Shown here piece by piece: positions 23,963-35,574 of a stretch of DNA of 64,000 nt. The stretch comes from Ceratotherium simum simum. Its lineage: Eukaryota > Chordata > Mammalia > Perissodactyla > Rhinocerotidae. The notes under the pieces are model-generated. The model had not been told where the DNA came from, searched no databases, and saw only the letters and a program-made list of their open reading frames with translations. The stretch covers positions 14,857,304 through 14,921,303 of the forward strand of contig NW_004454170.1 of assembly GCF_000283155.1 (NCBI RefSeq), read 5' to 3'. The translations under genes and the position numbers were made by a program. The first letter of the stretch is position 1, and the number at the start of each line of letters is the position of its first letter.

Positions 23963-24952
23963 TGGCTTTAGCAAGTCTGAGATTTCAATCCATATGCCTC
24001 TTGACAAAGATGTGCTTTCCAGACAAACTCTTGAGAGCTCTTTGTTCTGAACTAATTGTTTTACCCTAGAATTGATCCTGAACATGGTTGGAGGTTTGAA
24101 GACTAAGCACACACCTCCTTTCCTCACAGGTTTTAACTGAGACCAGCCAGTCAGATGAGAATCAGCTTTCTTGCTGGATTAGAGAACTCAGCAGGCCCTC
24201 CTCATCCCCTCTTCTCCCACCCTGAGGGCCTATGGCTGGTGACTGACCCACCTAGTCACAAGTGGAGAGAGTGGAGGATGTCAGGTTTGCCCTTCTTACT
24301 GCTCCACGGGCTGGCAGACCCGAGAGGAGAGATGTGAAAAGTTGTTTTTCCTTCCTCCACACACAGAGGAGTGACACTGTTTGCTGGAGCACAGGGCTCA
24401 CCTTCCCTTTCCTTTCTCTTTGCTTTCAGAATAGGAAGCACATGCATTTGGCAAGGAAGAGAACTGCAGCTACTGATGGGAGGTCCCTGCCCAGAGAAGG
24501 CAGAGAACAGTGAGTTAGCCAGATCTGAGGGAGAGAAAGCCCAGAGAGCAGTGAGGATAGGTGTCCTGGGCCCAGGGTTGGGGAGAACACGTTTGTTTGG
24601 CTTCCCTCCTCTTCCAGGACATGGCTAAGGTCCAAGTGGGACCCCAGAAGAGGAAGAAAAGCAGGGTCCATGGGACTTCACTATGGATCCTGAGGTTTCC
24701 ACTGGCCTGATGAACCTAACCCATTACCTGGGAATAAGCACTCTGGGAGGATAACATCTGAGAGAGGCCCAGAGGACACACGAGAGGCTGGGGCAAGCAG
24801 AACTGCTGGATTTCTGGGGACTACTTAGCCTAACGGATTATGAAGCTCTGATTAAATTAAGGGTTGTCACACATTTAGCCAACTGGCCAATAAGTACAGC
24901 AATTAATAGAGGTCAACTGCACCCGTGGCCACGACTATCAGAGCCTTTGGAA

Positions 24953-24989
24953 ACAGGAGCGATTTCAAATGAAATCGAACACAGGAGCG
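24953..24989. repeat. Palindrome flanked by a 9-bp direct repeat
   Basis: ACAGGAGCG occurs at 24953-24961 and 24981-24989 on either side of CGATTTCAAATGAAATCG (24960-24977), whose 7-bp arms are perfectly complementary. Confidence 0.7.
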
Positions 24990-25149
24990 TTTCAGGTGAT
25001 TTAGAGCACGGCTCAGTGCCCGTATATTAGGGCTTCCTGAAGGTTTGCTTCCACCAAACTGCACACATTGGGATGCCGTGGAAGCTGCGAGCAAGGCCAG
25101 TGACCGCTGCATAATCTGCTTTTTTCTACTTGACATTTTGTCATAAACA

Positions 25150-25965
25150 CATGGCTGCTTTCATAGACTTCTTTTAATTTTGAGAAATTTAAAAGATACA
25201 GAAAAGCATAAAGAACGTAACAAACACTGTTTTTCGATCACTCAGACATGAGAACTAGTACTAACATTTTGTAAGATTTGCTTCTAGCCACCACTCCTCT
25301 CTCTAAGAAACGAAACTACCATCCCAGTGCCATCCCCCTTCCTCCATCCCCAGGCGCAACAACAGTCATGGGTTTGGTATGTGTCCCTCCGGCTCATTTT
25401 CGACTTTAATATTCATATCATATTCATACTATATCAAATAAACTATACTTTGTGTGTATGCATGTTTAAATATATAACAGATATTAATACCTGTCATTTA
25501 TAAATATATCATGTAAAAACATGCCATACTAATGTGTGCATGCACACATGTGTTTGTGTGTGTGTGTCCTGTCAGTATATCATTGCCTGGCATATAGCTG
25601 GTGCTTAATAAATATTTGTTGAATGTCCATCTATAAACAATGTATGGAGTTTTTGTGTTTTTTACACACCACGCTATTTTTATCATTCTGCGTATTCCTC
25701 TATTCATTTAACAACATGGTTTGAGATCTATAATTGTGGCTATATATATGCCTGGTTCATTTCTTTTAACTGTTGCATAATATTGTACTGTAGGAATATA
25801 GAGGATTTTATTTATTCATTCCTCTAGTGGTAGACTCTTAGGCTGCTTCCAGTTCTAGACCCAGAAGTTTAATTGATGGTTTTTACTGGTTTGTATTAAT
25901 AGCACTTCTTTACATATTCTGGCTACAGACCCTTTTGATGTTTTAAGTGTTACAAATATATTCCA
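25150..25965 (-). mobile_element. L1M 3'-region fragment with a short L2-like insert
   Basis: GAAAAGCATAAAGAACGTAA, ACTGTTGCATAATATTGTAC, TTTATTTATTCATTCCTC and CTTTACATATTCTGGCTAC follow the antisense of an L1M 3' region. GCCTGGCATATAGCTGG followed by TAATAAATATTTGTTGAATG (about 25580-25626) looks like a separate L2 or MIR 3' tail within it. Confidence 0.6.
25532..25549. repeat. 18-bp perfect palindrome of alternating purine-pyrimidine
   Basis: ATGTGTGCATGCACACAT is its own reverse complement, and it runs into a further (TG)n tract to about 25568. Confidence 0.9.
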
Positions 25966-26791
25966 AGCCAGTTTACTAGAAGCTCTGCATTTGGGAATTA
26001 CTAGACTCATTAATAAGGTGGATACTGACCCATGATACTCACCTGGCTCCTTGTGTCTATTTTCAATTTGTTAAGAACTCTGAAGGGAGGCAGGTATGAT
26101 TAAACATCTCCATACCTCCAACAGCCAATTTTGAGAATATGAGTTTAAAGTCTTTGGGTACTCCTCTTTTGAATCTATTTAGAATAATGGGATTAAAATG
26201 AGGGCAGTCTAGACGTGTCTGCTCTAAGAATGCTTTCTCTAGGAATGGAGCAGAATATGTCTCCACTCAACAGAGTTTCAAAGAGAGAAATAAGTATCCC
26301 ATAAATAACAAGATATCTCACAGGAAACTTTTCAAGAAATGCACAGAATGTAATATGCTTCATAATTCCTTCCCAACTGATATAGGTGGGCATGTCTCAT
26401 TTTTTTGGTACAGGGGGTTCTGTTTAGTGGGAGTTTAAAAAGTTGAGGGTAAATTGGATAAGATATTCTCTAATGTTCTTTCCAACTCAAAATTTTATGC
26501 TTCTAGATTAGAACTTCCACAAACAAGGATCCAATGTCCTAATTTCTCATTATGCATCTCCTATGGCCCCTGGCTCACTTCTGGGTCCCGAGAACACATT
26601 CCAGTTAAGCCTGTTAAAGGAATCAAATAAGTCAGTCTTACCATTTTAATGATTTTGTTGGGATGCCCTTTCTTAATTTTTGTTCTTGTATTTATAAAAT
26701 CAGGTTTAAAAAAAAATCCACAAGAATTAAAAAAGAATGAAACCTCCAAACAAGAAAAATACACATAGGGGTTCAGCTGTACCCAGGTCAC

Positions 26792-26806
26792 TGACTCACT
26801 GACTCA
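26792..26806. promoter_or_regulatory. Tandem AP-1 motifs
   Basis: TGACTCACTGACTCA contains two perfect TGACTCA sites with starts 8 bp apart, in a non-repetitive part of the intron. Binding is inferred from consensus only. Confidence 0.4.
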
Positions 26807-27103
26807 CTCTGTAATCACAGCTCAGAGGCTAGCACAGGTTATTTAATGGCTCTATAAATGTTTGCCAGAATCTAACTCCTTAACATGATTATACCACCTA
26901 GGAGGGAGGCAGGTCAATGCACTGGAAAGTATGCTAATACCCTATCTACAGGGAGACATCTGTATATAGGAAGGTACTTGATCAAACAAGATTCAAGCTG
27001 ATAAATTCTGCATTTTCAGTTTCAGTCTTAGCACCCACCCGTTCCTCTACAACCTGCCTTTTTGATATGGATACAAGCAACCAAAATAAAAGCTACCAAG
27101 TAT

Positions 27104-27290
27104 ACAGCATATACAATATATCTAACACTCTGCTAGAGACTCGCCAGTGAATTTTCTTTAATTTCCCAGACAAGTTAGTATTATTATCCAAATATTTTTT
27201 GGTGAAGCAAATGAGGATCAGAAAGGTCAAACAATTAGCTTGGGGTCACACAGCTACTACTGGAGCTGGCCCAGGTTTGAGGCACAGCCT
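27104..27290 (-). mobile_element. MIR SINE
   Basis: TAACACTCTGCTAGAGACTC, TAGTATTATTATCCAAATAT and GGGGTCACACAGCTACTACT follow the MIR reverse complement. Confidence 0.7.
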
Positions 27291-27479
27291 CTCTCTCTTA
27301 CTGTGCTGCCTCTCTCCCTGACCTCTTTCAATTCAGTTTCTTGGCCCTGTACCTGTTGTACACCTGCTGTGCGGCTCCAAGTTGTTAAGAGCATCTCCTA
27401 CCATGCTGAGCCCTCTAACGCAGGAGGCTGCGGGGCCACATGTCCTTCCTTTGTATGCTTTTGCTTCTGCTAAGCCCAG

Positions 27480-27605
27480 AAATCTGCACCATTCACTCAC
27501 TCGACAAGTTTATTAAGCATCTGTTCTGTCCCAGGCCCTAAGCTAGGTTCTGGGGAAATAAAGACAAACGAGATCCAATTCTTACCGTTCGGGAACAGAC
27601 TCTAG
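27480..27605 (-). mobile_element. L2 LINE 3' end fragment
   Basis: TTTATTAAGCATCTGTTCTG, CCAGGCCCTAAGCTAGGTTC, TGGGGAAATAAAGACAAACG and GGGAACAGACTCTAG match the antisense L2 terminus. Confidence 0.65.
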
Positions 27606-29800
27606 AATGCTTTGAGTCCTTTTAGAGATTCTTAAATAATAAAGCAGCAGCTACAGAGATTGGTACCCTCTCCATCCCCAAGTGCTCTCTGTAGGGCTAA
27701 AACAACGCCCATGGCTGCCAGATTAAGAATGGAAAGGAAGCGGGAGGAAGGGAAATAGCCCAGGAAGAGGATGGGAACAAGTCAAGGGAATGACATCCAC
27801 CAACATCACTGTTTCTCTGCTCTGCGTGGTACCCTGGGTGGCCATCCCTTGCCCAAGTACTGTACCCACGGCAGAATGACACCACTCGTCGATTGTGCCC
27901 CACACTGCCATCGAGTTCACAGCACTGTCGGACACACTTCATTCATAAAAACGGCATGGTTCTTATTTGCATTCATGTACTACATTGTTCTGGAACCTGA
28001 GCTCTTCTCCTCTGCTGCTCCCTAAAGAGCCAGACTGATAGAATCTGAAGAATTCTCTGAAAATCAAGCCTTCTAGAAAAAAGACAGTGAGCATTTCTTT
28101 TAGGCATGTTGCCTGCTTTATTTTCCTTGGCTGTATCACCTATTACTATTAGCTACACAGGAATGCCAGGCTCCTTACAGCCCAGAGCGTGCACACACTT
28201 CACCAGCGTTCCTACACCAATGTTACCATCATGACTATTAAGAAGTCATCTGCATAAAGCTATGGAGTAGGGAGAAAAGCAAAACAAGACTGAGTCCCAT
28301 CCCTACCCTTGTAATTACAGCTTTAATTCAGCTGATGAATGAGGAAAGGTACATGCAGGAGAGAGAGAAGGCAAGGCAGAGGGATGAAGTGAAAGGAGAC
28401 ACAAGGAAGGCTTTGGTTATTAGCAAAAGCAAGGCCAGACTATGTTTACCACGGAGTAAGAAACTGTTTGATGGAATGAGATTGACAGCCCAGCCCACTT
28501 CCAAAATACTCATGTTAGCAAGAGTATCTCTCTGCCAGTGTTGAGGGCCTTTGTTGTTACTGAAAGTGACAACCTGTTGGATGGGAGGGATAAGCTATGA
28601 CTTCCTCTGCATCCACGGGGCAGGCAGTCTAACATTCTTTAGGATTTGATACAACAGTTCTAGGTTTTCTCATCACTAGTGGGCACTGAGGAGACCTTTA
28701 AACATACCACCAGAAATTAAAACCCATCATCAGTTGCATCTGCCAAGCATTATGTTGGGTATTTGGTTCCATGGCAGCTCTGAGGTTAAACAGTCTACTA
28801 CACGAAGAGTTTACAGGAAGAGAACCAAATGTCACAGTTCATAATTGCCTGAAAGTCACTCTCTTCACTAGATGAAGGGCAAACACCTTCTGATCCCTGA
28901 CACACTGATTCATAATGTGAGTCAGACTGATTAGACATGATATTAAGAGAAGAAGCCCTTGAAATAAATTTACAGAAGTAGATTTTCCATAATCTTCCTC
29001 ACCAACTAGATTAGCACCCAAACATCCTCTAAGTGTAAATGATTTTTCAACAGATGTAGAGGACTACAGATAAACAAATATCTTTTAAAATCAGCTGATT
29101 TTAAATCCACATACTGCTCTTTCTCAGACATTTCCTCAAAAATTTCACATTGAATAATTCCAGTCAACAGATGCGGAGTCTCAAAAATCATACAGGACCA
29201 TGTGAGATCCAGTAGGCAGGCTGATGGCTCACCCTCAGGGGGTGAAGTACTATGAGCTATTTTTAAGGAGGAGAAGTAAGAAAGGAAGGAGAATGGGTTT
29301 GGGTGGGGTCATGGGCACTGTTTCCTAATCCTCTTTAGAGCCAGAGATGTGTAAGGATGAGGTTGCTGGTGAGACTCCTGGGTGCTCACGGGTGCAGCTG
29401 GGCCCTGGATCCCAGGGAAGCACATCAATGAAATGCATCATAAAGAAATCCACAGATTCTCTGCCTGGGGCCCAGGGACAGGCTCCAGGGAATTATACAA
29501 CCCTGACATTTGTGTATATAATATCATGTGCATTTTTATAGGGAGAGTCTTTAGAATTTTTACAAGATTCCAAAAAGATGCCCATGACCCAACAAAGCTT
29601 AAGAAGTCTTGCATGAGAAAAACTAACCAGATGCAAATGGCATTGAATTAAGACGTTTTTCATTTGAAATTTAGAGTTGTCTTTGAGAGGGCAGAAGACT
29701 TCTTGGCCGTCAGCTGTTCTTACATCCTCATAAAATATAAATCTCTATTTTTGCTTGGAGAAGATACTAATACTACAGATACTTAAAAAATGTATTTACT

Positions 29801-30106
29801 GGGGGGCCGGCCTCGTGGCTTAGCAGTTAAGTGCGTGCACTCTGCTACTGGCGGCCCGGGTTCGGATCCCAGGCGCGCACCGACCCACAACTTGCTGGGC
29901 CATGCTGAGGCAGCGTCCCACATACAGCAACTAGCAGGATGTGCAACTATAACATACAACTATCTACTGGGGCGTTGGGGACAAAAAGGGAAAAAAAAGG
30001 AGAAGGATTGGCAATAGATGTTAGCTCAGGGCCAGTCTTCCTCAGCAAAAAGAGGAGGATTGGCATGGATGTTAGCTCAGGGCTGATCTGCCTCACACAC
30101 ACAAAA
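29801..30106 (+). mobile_element. ERE SINE, copy 2 (full length)
   Basis: A complete ERE starting GGGGGGCCGGCCTCGTGGC, with B box GGTTCGGATCC, two copies of the GATGTTAGCTCAGGG tail phrase and an A-rich end. It is flanked by a perfect 16-bp target duplication, AAAAAATGTATTTACT (29785-29800 and 30107-30122), indicating a comparatively recent insertion. Confidence 0.97.
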
Positions 30107-30844
30107 AAAAAATGTATTTACTTTTTCTGCTTCTTACAAGTAAACTCAAATGTACAGTAGAAAGCATATCTTAAAATCTAACGTGAACTGTATTTGGCAC
30201 TATATTCAGAAACTATTCCATGAGGCCAAGTTTTAATAATCTAGATATCTTCTTTCTCCATAAATACAGTGAAAGACTAGAGTTTAAAATCATTATCTTG
30301 CTCTGCAGTAGACTATCATTTTCTTTAAGCTGCCAAATTAGGCAAATGCTACCACTTCCCATAAGGTTCAAGAGCCTGTGAATTGTTAGGCACAACAACA
30401 ACTACAGACTCCAGTGGAATAATGGTAAAATATCAGAGTAAAAAATAATGAGGCAGAAATGAATGAGACACTCCCACAAGATTTTTAGTCTCCAAAAGGA
30501 AAAGCAAAAGTAAATCCAACAAAAGTTATAAAGCTCCTTTGAACTTCCACTGCTCTCCTGACAAAACCTCTCCCCTGGTCATCTCCAGATGCACTCAGGG
30601 TCCTGGCCTTCTACACCCCAGCACAGTGAAATGGTACTGAGTGTCCGAGGAGCCGTCCCAACTGCCTGGTTAATAGACCTCAAGTTTCAACACCTGACCC
30701 AACAAACACTCGTGTTCAATACAGGGGGGCCTGACTTACAGTGACAATGGGAGGCGGGGCGTGATAGATGAAGGACTCCTCAATTAGTAAAATAATTACA
30801 TTTTTAGAGAAATTCACTTTTAAAATTGAGCAACTTGAGGCAAG

Positions 30845-30950
30845 GGAATGTTTTCTATTTATTTTGTATCCCATACTTCCTATCTATTTTTGTATCCCGA
30901 GTAACTGGCATGATGTCTGGTACTCAATAAGTGCTAAATAAATTTTTTAA
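30845..30950 (+). mobile_element. L2 LINE 3' end fragment
   Basis: TTTGTATCCCGAGTAACTGG, GATGTCTGGTACTCAATAAG and GCTAAATAAAT resemble the L2 terminus. Confidence 0.5.
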
Positions 30951-33029
30951 ATGCATTTTTGCTACTTGATTTTCTTTGCCACCATTAACTTCTTAGAAAA
31001 CCACTTGTCCAGCTGTCGTGCAAAGGTACACTGCAGCTCAGCACCAGGACAATCTCTGAATAAGAGTACTCCAAATCAAGTTTCCCTATAAATATTAAAC
31101 TACCTAATAGTCCCAGTTCTTTTACCTAATGATACTTTTACCTCTATCCTGAGAGAGACAGAGCAGAGATTTCTTTGGTGTTGAGGGAGAGCTGAAAGGT
31201 AAATTCAAGCCATGCCCCACAGACATTCAATAAATACAAAAGACAAATCAAGGAAGGGAAGGTTTAAATCTCTAGAAGTTTGGTCAATTTTGCTTCTTAT
31301 CAATTTAAGGAAGAAAAAAAAGAATTCCTGGACATTTCTGAGAGAGATTAAATCTCAAAACTCAAGGCTTCTCAGAATGACTTCAATTTTCAGCATGAAG
31401 CTCTGGGGTTAATTTTTTTTTTAAAATCAACCCTATAAAACCTAAAGAATAGTTTTGAGTTGCTTCTATGGTTGTCCTGATGCTAGCTTGGACCAAAGAA
31501 ATTTTTAGCAATGGTAAAAAGTCAGGAAAATAATTTGTAAGAATCCAACTTCCAATGGCAAAGATTACATTAAGCCAAATACATATATTAGGAAAAACAT
31601 TTTAATTTTCAGAGGGTTAATGTTTAGATGATACATGGGATAGTACATTCACAACATTCAGAAGCATGAACTTCAGATAAGAGAGGAGAAACAGGAAAGC
31701 TTGATTTAGAGAGGATAGAAAATTTCCCTAGAAATCTATAACTGTGTGCGTGTCACAGATGATGTAACAGCTTTTCTTTGAATATAAACGTATTCAGTAG
31801 TGGGAACACTGTTTATCCTGAATCTACAAATGCTCCTTTGTCCAAGAAAAGTTCCACCCAATAAGTGATCAAGTTATAAACTTTGCTTTTGTTGTGTAAA
31901 CACATCAGAGGCTACACCCTGGATACAAAAGAAAAAGGGAAATCGGGTTTCAGATGAGAACAATGAATTTCAGTTTTGAGTAAAAACAGGTAGAATTTCA
32001 ATTATGGAAACACACTGGGAAGGGATCAGATTATCTTAAATGCCTTGTCAGAGTTTGTAAACATTGTTTAAAAAGATAACTTACAATTCAGATTTCAATT
32101 TTTACAGACTACTTCTAACTACTAAGCAGATCTTTTTATTGCCAAAAAGCTAGTGGAGGGAAAAAAATCCAAACAAACTGAGAAAGAAAAGATCTTCACC
32201 ATTATAGTAGGAACAAAATATTTCTTTTTATGCTTCTCTTTACTAAAACAAAATGTTATTGGCAAGTTAAACAGCTTTTGAACCAATATGTGAAACATGG
32301 TAATTATTCCTAGATAAAGTTTTCAATCTAAAAAGTCATGCATAAACCAAAATTTCACTAAAAATAAAAAAAGAATTACACTCAAATGAATATTTATGCA
32401 TAGCTAAAGAATGCTATAAATTAAACTATCATTTTAATTCATTACCCGTCTCTATTTTTCACATTGGTAACATATGCTGGTGTTTTAATGGTGCATTAGA
32501 AGATTATACAATTATTCTTTTAGCGGGGTCCACCTCAGATTGGGGTCTGCTGCTAACATACTATATGAATTTAAGACTTCCTTCATTATCTTCCAGTAAA
32601 TGATCTATATCATAACTTAGGAATTCACGAAGAAATGCTCAGATAAAAGGGCCATAAAAAGTACAAAAGAAATAAAAATTTAAATGGAAAAAATTTCAAA
32701 GATAAAATTGGTCCACGATGCCTTAACCACAGTTGTGGTAGGTTCTGAATTTAGGATTGTACTCTTCTTCAGAGCAAAGTTTTCAAGTTATAATACTCAG
32801 ATTTATAACTTTAGTAGTTAAAATCCACCCCTCTGCAGTGATGAGTTTAAATTCTACAAGTATGTAAGCCTCTAATTATTACCATATTCCATACTTCATG
32901 CAGTTGATTAGCATATGGCACTCTGAGATCATACGTATGAGTCCAGTTTCCACACAGATCAACTTTGCATCTTTCTGTCAATGTAAAATCCAGACCCTCC
33001 TAGAGAAGCAACTTGGAGACTCTGCATTG

Positions 33030-33250
33030 GAGTCAGATGTGGGCTGGAATTCCAGCTCGACCACTACTAGCCTTGCAAATCTGGGTAAGTTATTCAAGCA
33101 TTCTGAGTCTCAGTTACTCTGTCGGTAAAATGCAGACAATACCGTCTCATGCCATTTCCTTGAGGAAGGTATTGATTGCAACATGTATGCAATGTTCGTA
33201 AGAACTCGGAGCAGTGTTGGGCAGGTAGTCGGCACTTGGTAAGTGTGGGC
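33030..33250 (+). mobile_element. MIR SINE
   Basis: ACTACTAGCCTTGCAAATCT, GAGTCTCAGTTACTCTGTCG and GCACTTGGTAAGTGT follow MIR. Confidence 0.65.
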
Positions 33251-33599
33251 GGGTACTAGGGGCCTCCTTGCCAGCAGTCTGAGGTTGGAGCAGGGCATCA
33301 GTGCAGACAATACGCAGTGATAGCTCAATGCTCCGTCTCTAGGAAGAGGCTCTTTCTAGTCTCTATGGCTTTACACACTTTAATTAAGGATTGACGGTAG
33401 CCCAGGATTCTGGGAAGCTCTATTATACATTAAACATTCTCATGGCCACATTTTTTTTTGGGGGGGGCACTTTTGTTTTAACTCTCTACCCATCCCCTTA
33501 CAAGAACAGCTTTGTAACAGAAAACACAATATTGTCACCCTAACTCAGGAGGCAATTAGCTTTTTTCCCTTGAAACATATAGTTTATTTTACTTCTTAC

Positions 33600-33660
33600 C
33601 TTTTCAATTTTTTCATCCAGCATTCTGAAGAATTCTTGTTGGCTTTCAGAGATGTGCATG
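33600..33660 (-). CDS. C1orf21: C1orf21 orthologue, penultimate coding exon
   Basis: This is a 61-bp internal exon on the minus strand. The acceptor is CTTTGTTTTTCAG and the donor is G|GTAAGAAG. The first base completes an Asn codon split with the upstream exon (AA|C). The exon then reads MHISESQQEFFRMLDEKIEK and ends exactly at a codon boundary, so it joins the terminal exon in phase 0. These are residues about 89-109 of the 121-residue protein. The segment QQEFFRMLDEKIEK is predicted to be helical and charged, and no named domain is visible. It is too short to appear as an independent ORF. Length is not a multiple of three, so skipping this exon alone would shift the frame. Identity to C1orf21 is by recall, supported by the reading frame continuing correctly across three separate exons. 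Confidence 0.94.
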
Positions 33661-35549
33661 CTGAAAAACAAAGAGTAGGTGAGTGTATATACTGTGTTTT
33701 CCGAAACCTAGCCCCCTCACATGAAAAATGCTGAGTCTCTAAACTTTGGGCAGACATTTATTTATTGCAGACTTTTCCACTGAAATACTCTGAAGTCATT
33801 ACAGTAATCCTGCAAATATGTTTCATAATAATCTATCAGTTCCTATGATTTAAGGAACATAATTTCCTTTCAATGTACACATGTTATTTATAGTGATGTT
33901 ACTGGGAGGTGCGTGCCAAATTCTTTCTTCAGATACACATTTGTGTTTTAAAAAAAAAAAGCATAGGCAAGCAGCACATGGTATATTTCAACCCTGTGTG
34001 TGTAACCGTAAAAAGAAAATATATCCCAGTTATTATAGTGAAATGTATATTTGACAAAGGCTGTCAGCATCAGCATGATGTTCAGCTGACTCTATAGGTG
34101 TGGGCTGGCAGCAAATGAGCTGAGAACTTGACATTGCCCTTGAACACCTTCTGCATCAGGGCCAGCAATTGAATGCATCTCTTTGGAACTGAAATTCCAC
34201 CGAATGTGGGAGTAGTTCAGGAGGCAGGTCTGCATAGCACTTGCCCCGTGTGTTTGCTTTTCCTATGCTATTTAACAGCACACTTGGTGGATATGGTTGT
34301 GGCGACAAAACATAAGGTAAGGAGAGCAGAGAGGAATCACAGATGGGAAGGGCATGGGGAGGAAAGGGTCTTGGTGGCAATATGGTCTTAATGACAGTAG
34401 TTTCCACTAGCAAATAGTTGTGGGTGTTCCAAGGAAGCTAAAGATGCTGGGGTGAGAGTCACGTTGCATTGCATTTCCTTTAGTTACTGTTAGCGTCTGT
34501 TGGTTGTAGTGGCTAGGAGTGGGGGTGGGGGTGTGTTGGGGGCCCCTTCAAGTTTAAGTGCGGTGAGCCCCTACCTGACATATTCCTTAGCATTATGCCT
34601 CATCCTTTAGGGGCCACAGAGAGGGGGGCAAGTGACTCCAAAGTCTTCAGTCCTCTCATGACAGATAATGGGGTTCAAAAGAGGTTTTCCCCTGTATGTA
34701 AAACCAAGACATAAAATCTGGGAGCACAATGACATCAGCTCAGATATAAAAGGAAAACAATGAAAATATCTGATACCAGTCATCAGCTTTTGCGGTTATA
34801 AGGCACTTTCACATCTAATGTAATTTTCCCCATCCTTTATATGATCATTGAAATAAAGTACATGTCCTGTTATGGCAGGTTAGAATCTGGGATAATAAGA
34901 ATATATTAAACAGTCTCTTCTTTTTCTCCAGCTGGCCAGAAAAGCCTTTTGCATTGTTGAGTTTTCCCAGATTCTTTATGGTTTTACTTCTTTAAGTGCC
35001 AAAACATTTTTTATTTGAGCCACTTTGGATGCAAACCTTTCTAAACCGTATCCTCTTTAATAGAGAATCACAGACATTACTTAACTTTATCTAAATGACT
35101 AATGGCCACTCCCATGATCTTAAATCATAATACTCTTCTGTAATACTGGGATGTCCCCAGAGCCTCTAAGATAAGGTAGAGCTGGCTCTCTTTAAGGAAA
35201 ATGGCTTTAAACTCCAGGCTTTTGTTCTTTGCCTGTTCTTAAGCTTTTTCTCTCATCTCTTCTTGTCAGGGAGGGTATTAGTTCACCTTCAGTTTTCTTC
35301 CCAGTTGCTGCTTCCACTCTATGCTTAGAAACAGCACTGCCAAGTTTCTTAGAGCTGTGTCTAAAGTTAGTACAAACAGGCTCCCAGGGAGAGTCTGGAG
35401 GATTTCTTGCGAGTGGGGAACAGGAATATACTGGCACCCACTATGGCTGCTCAGACACTTTTTGGGCGTCCTTCCTGTTCTTGGCCAAGCTCTCAGCAGA
35501 TGAGATTGCTGGACAGCTCTCTCTGGGTCCCAGAAAGGAAAGGCATGAA

Positions 35550-35574
35550 GATATATATATCATAATATATATAG
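35550..35574. repeat. AT microsatellite
   Basis: Interrupted (AT)n. Confidence 0.85.

Larger units (their letters stand above)
14571..33599 (-). other. C1orf21: C1orf21 intron between the last two coding exons
   Basis: This 19.0-kb phase-0 intron is bounded by GTAAGAAG (donor, at 33599 downwards) and a pyrimidine tract with AAG (acceptor, at 14571). It holds MIR, L2, L1M and hAT fragments, one ERE, a 44-bp minisatellite, and candidate regulatory blocks listed separately. The stretches 31000-33020 and 28030-29780 are AT-rich sequence in which I see no specific feature. Confidence 0.88.

Noticed and set aside
29801..30017. tRNA-like sequence with A and B boxes
   Set aside because: The boxes belong to the ERE SINE head. 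No cloverleaf with a proper acceptor stem can be drawn, so it is not a tRNA gene. The same applies to the other EREs.
34520..34546. G-rich run as a G-quadruplex
   Set aside because: Only three G5 tracts are present close together, so a stable three-layer quadruplex is not supported.
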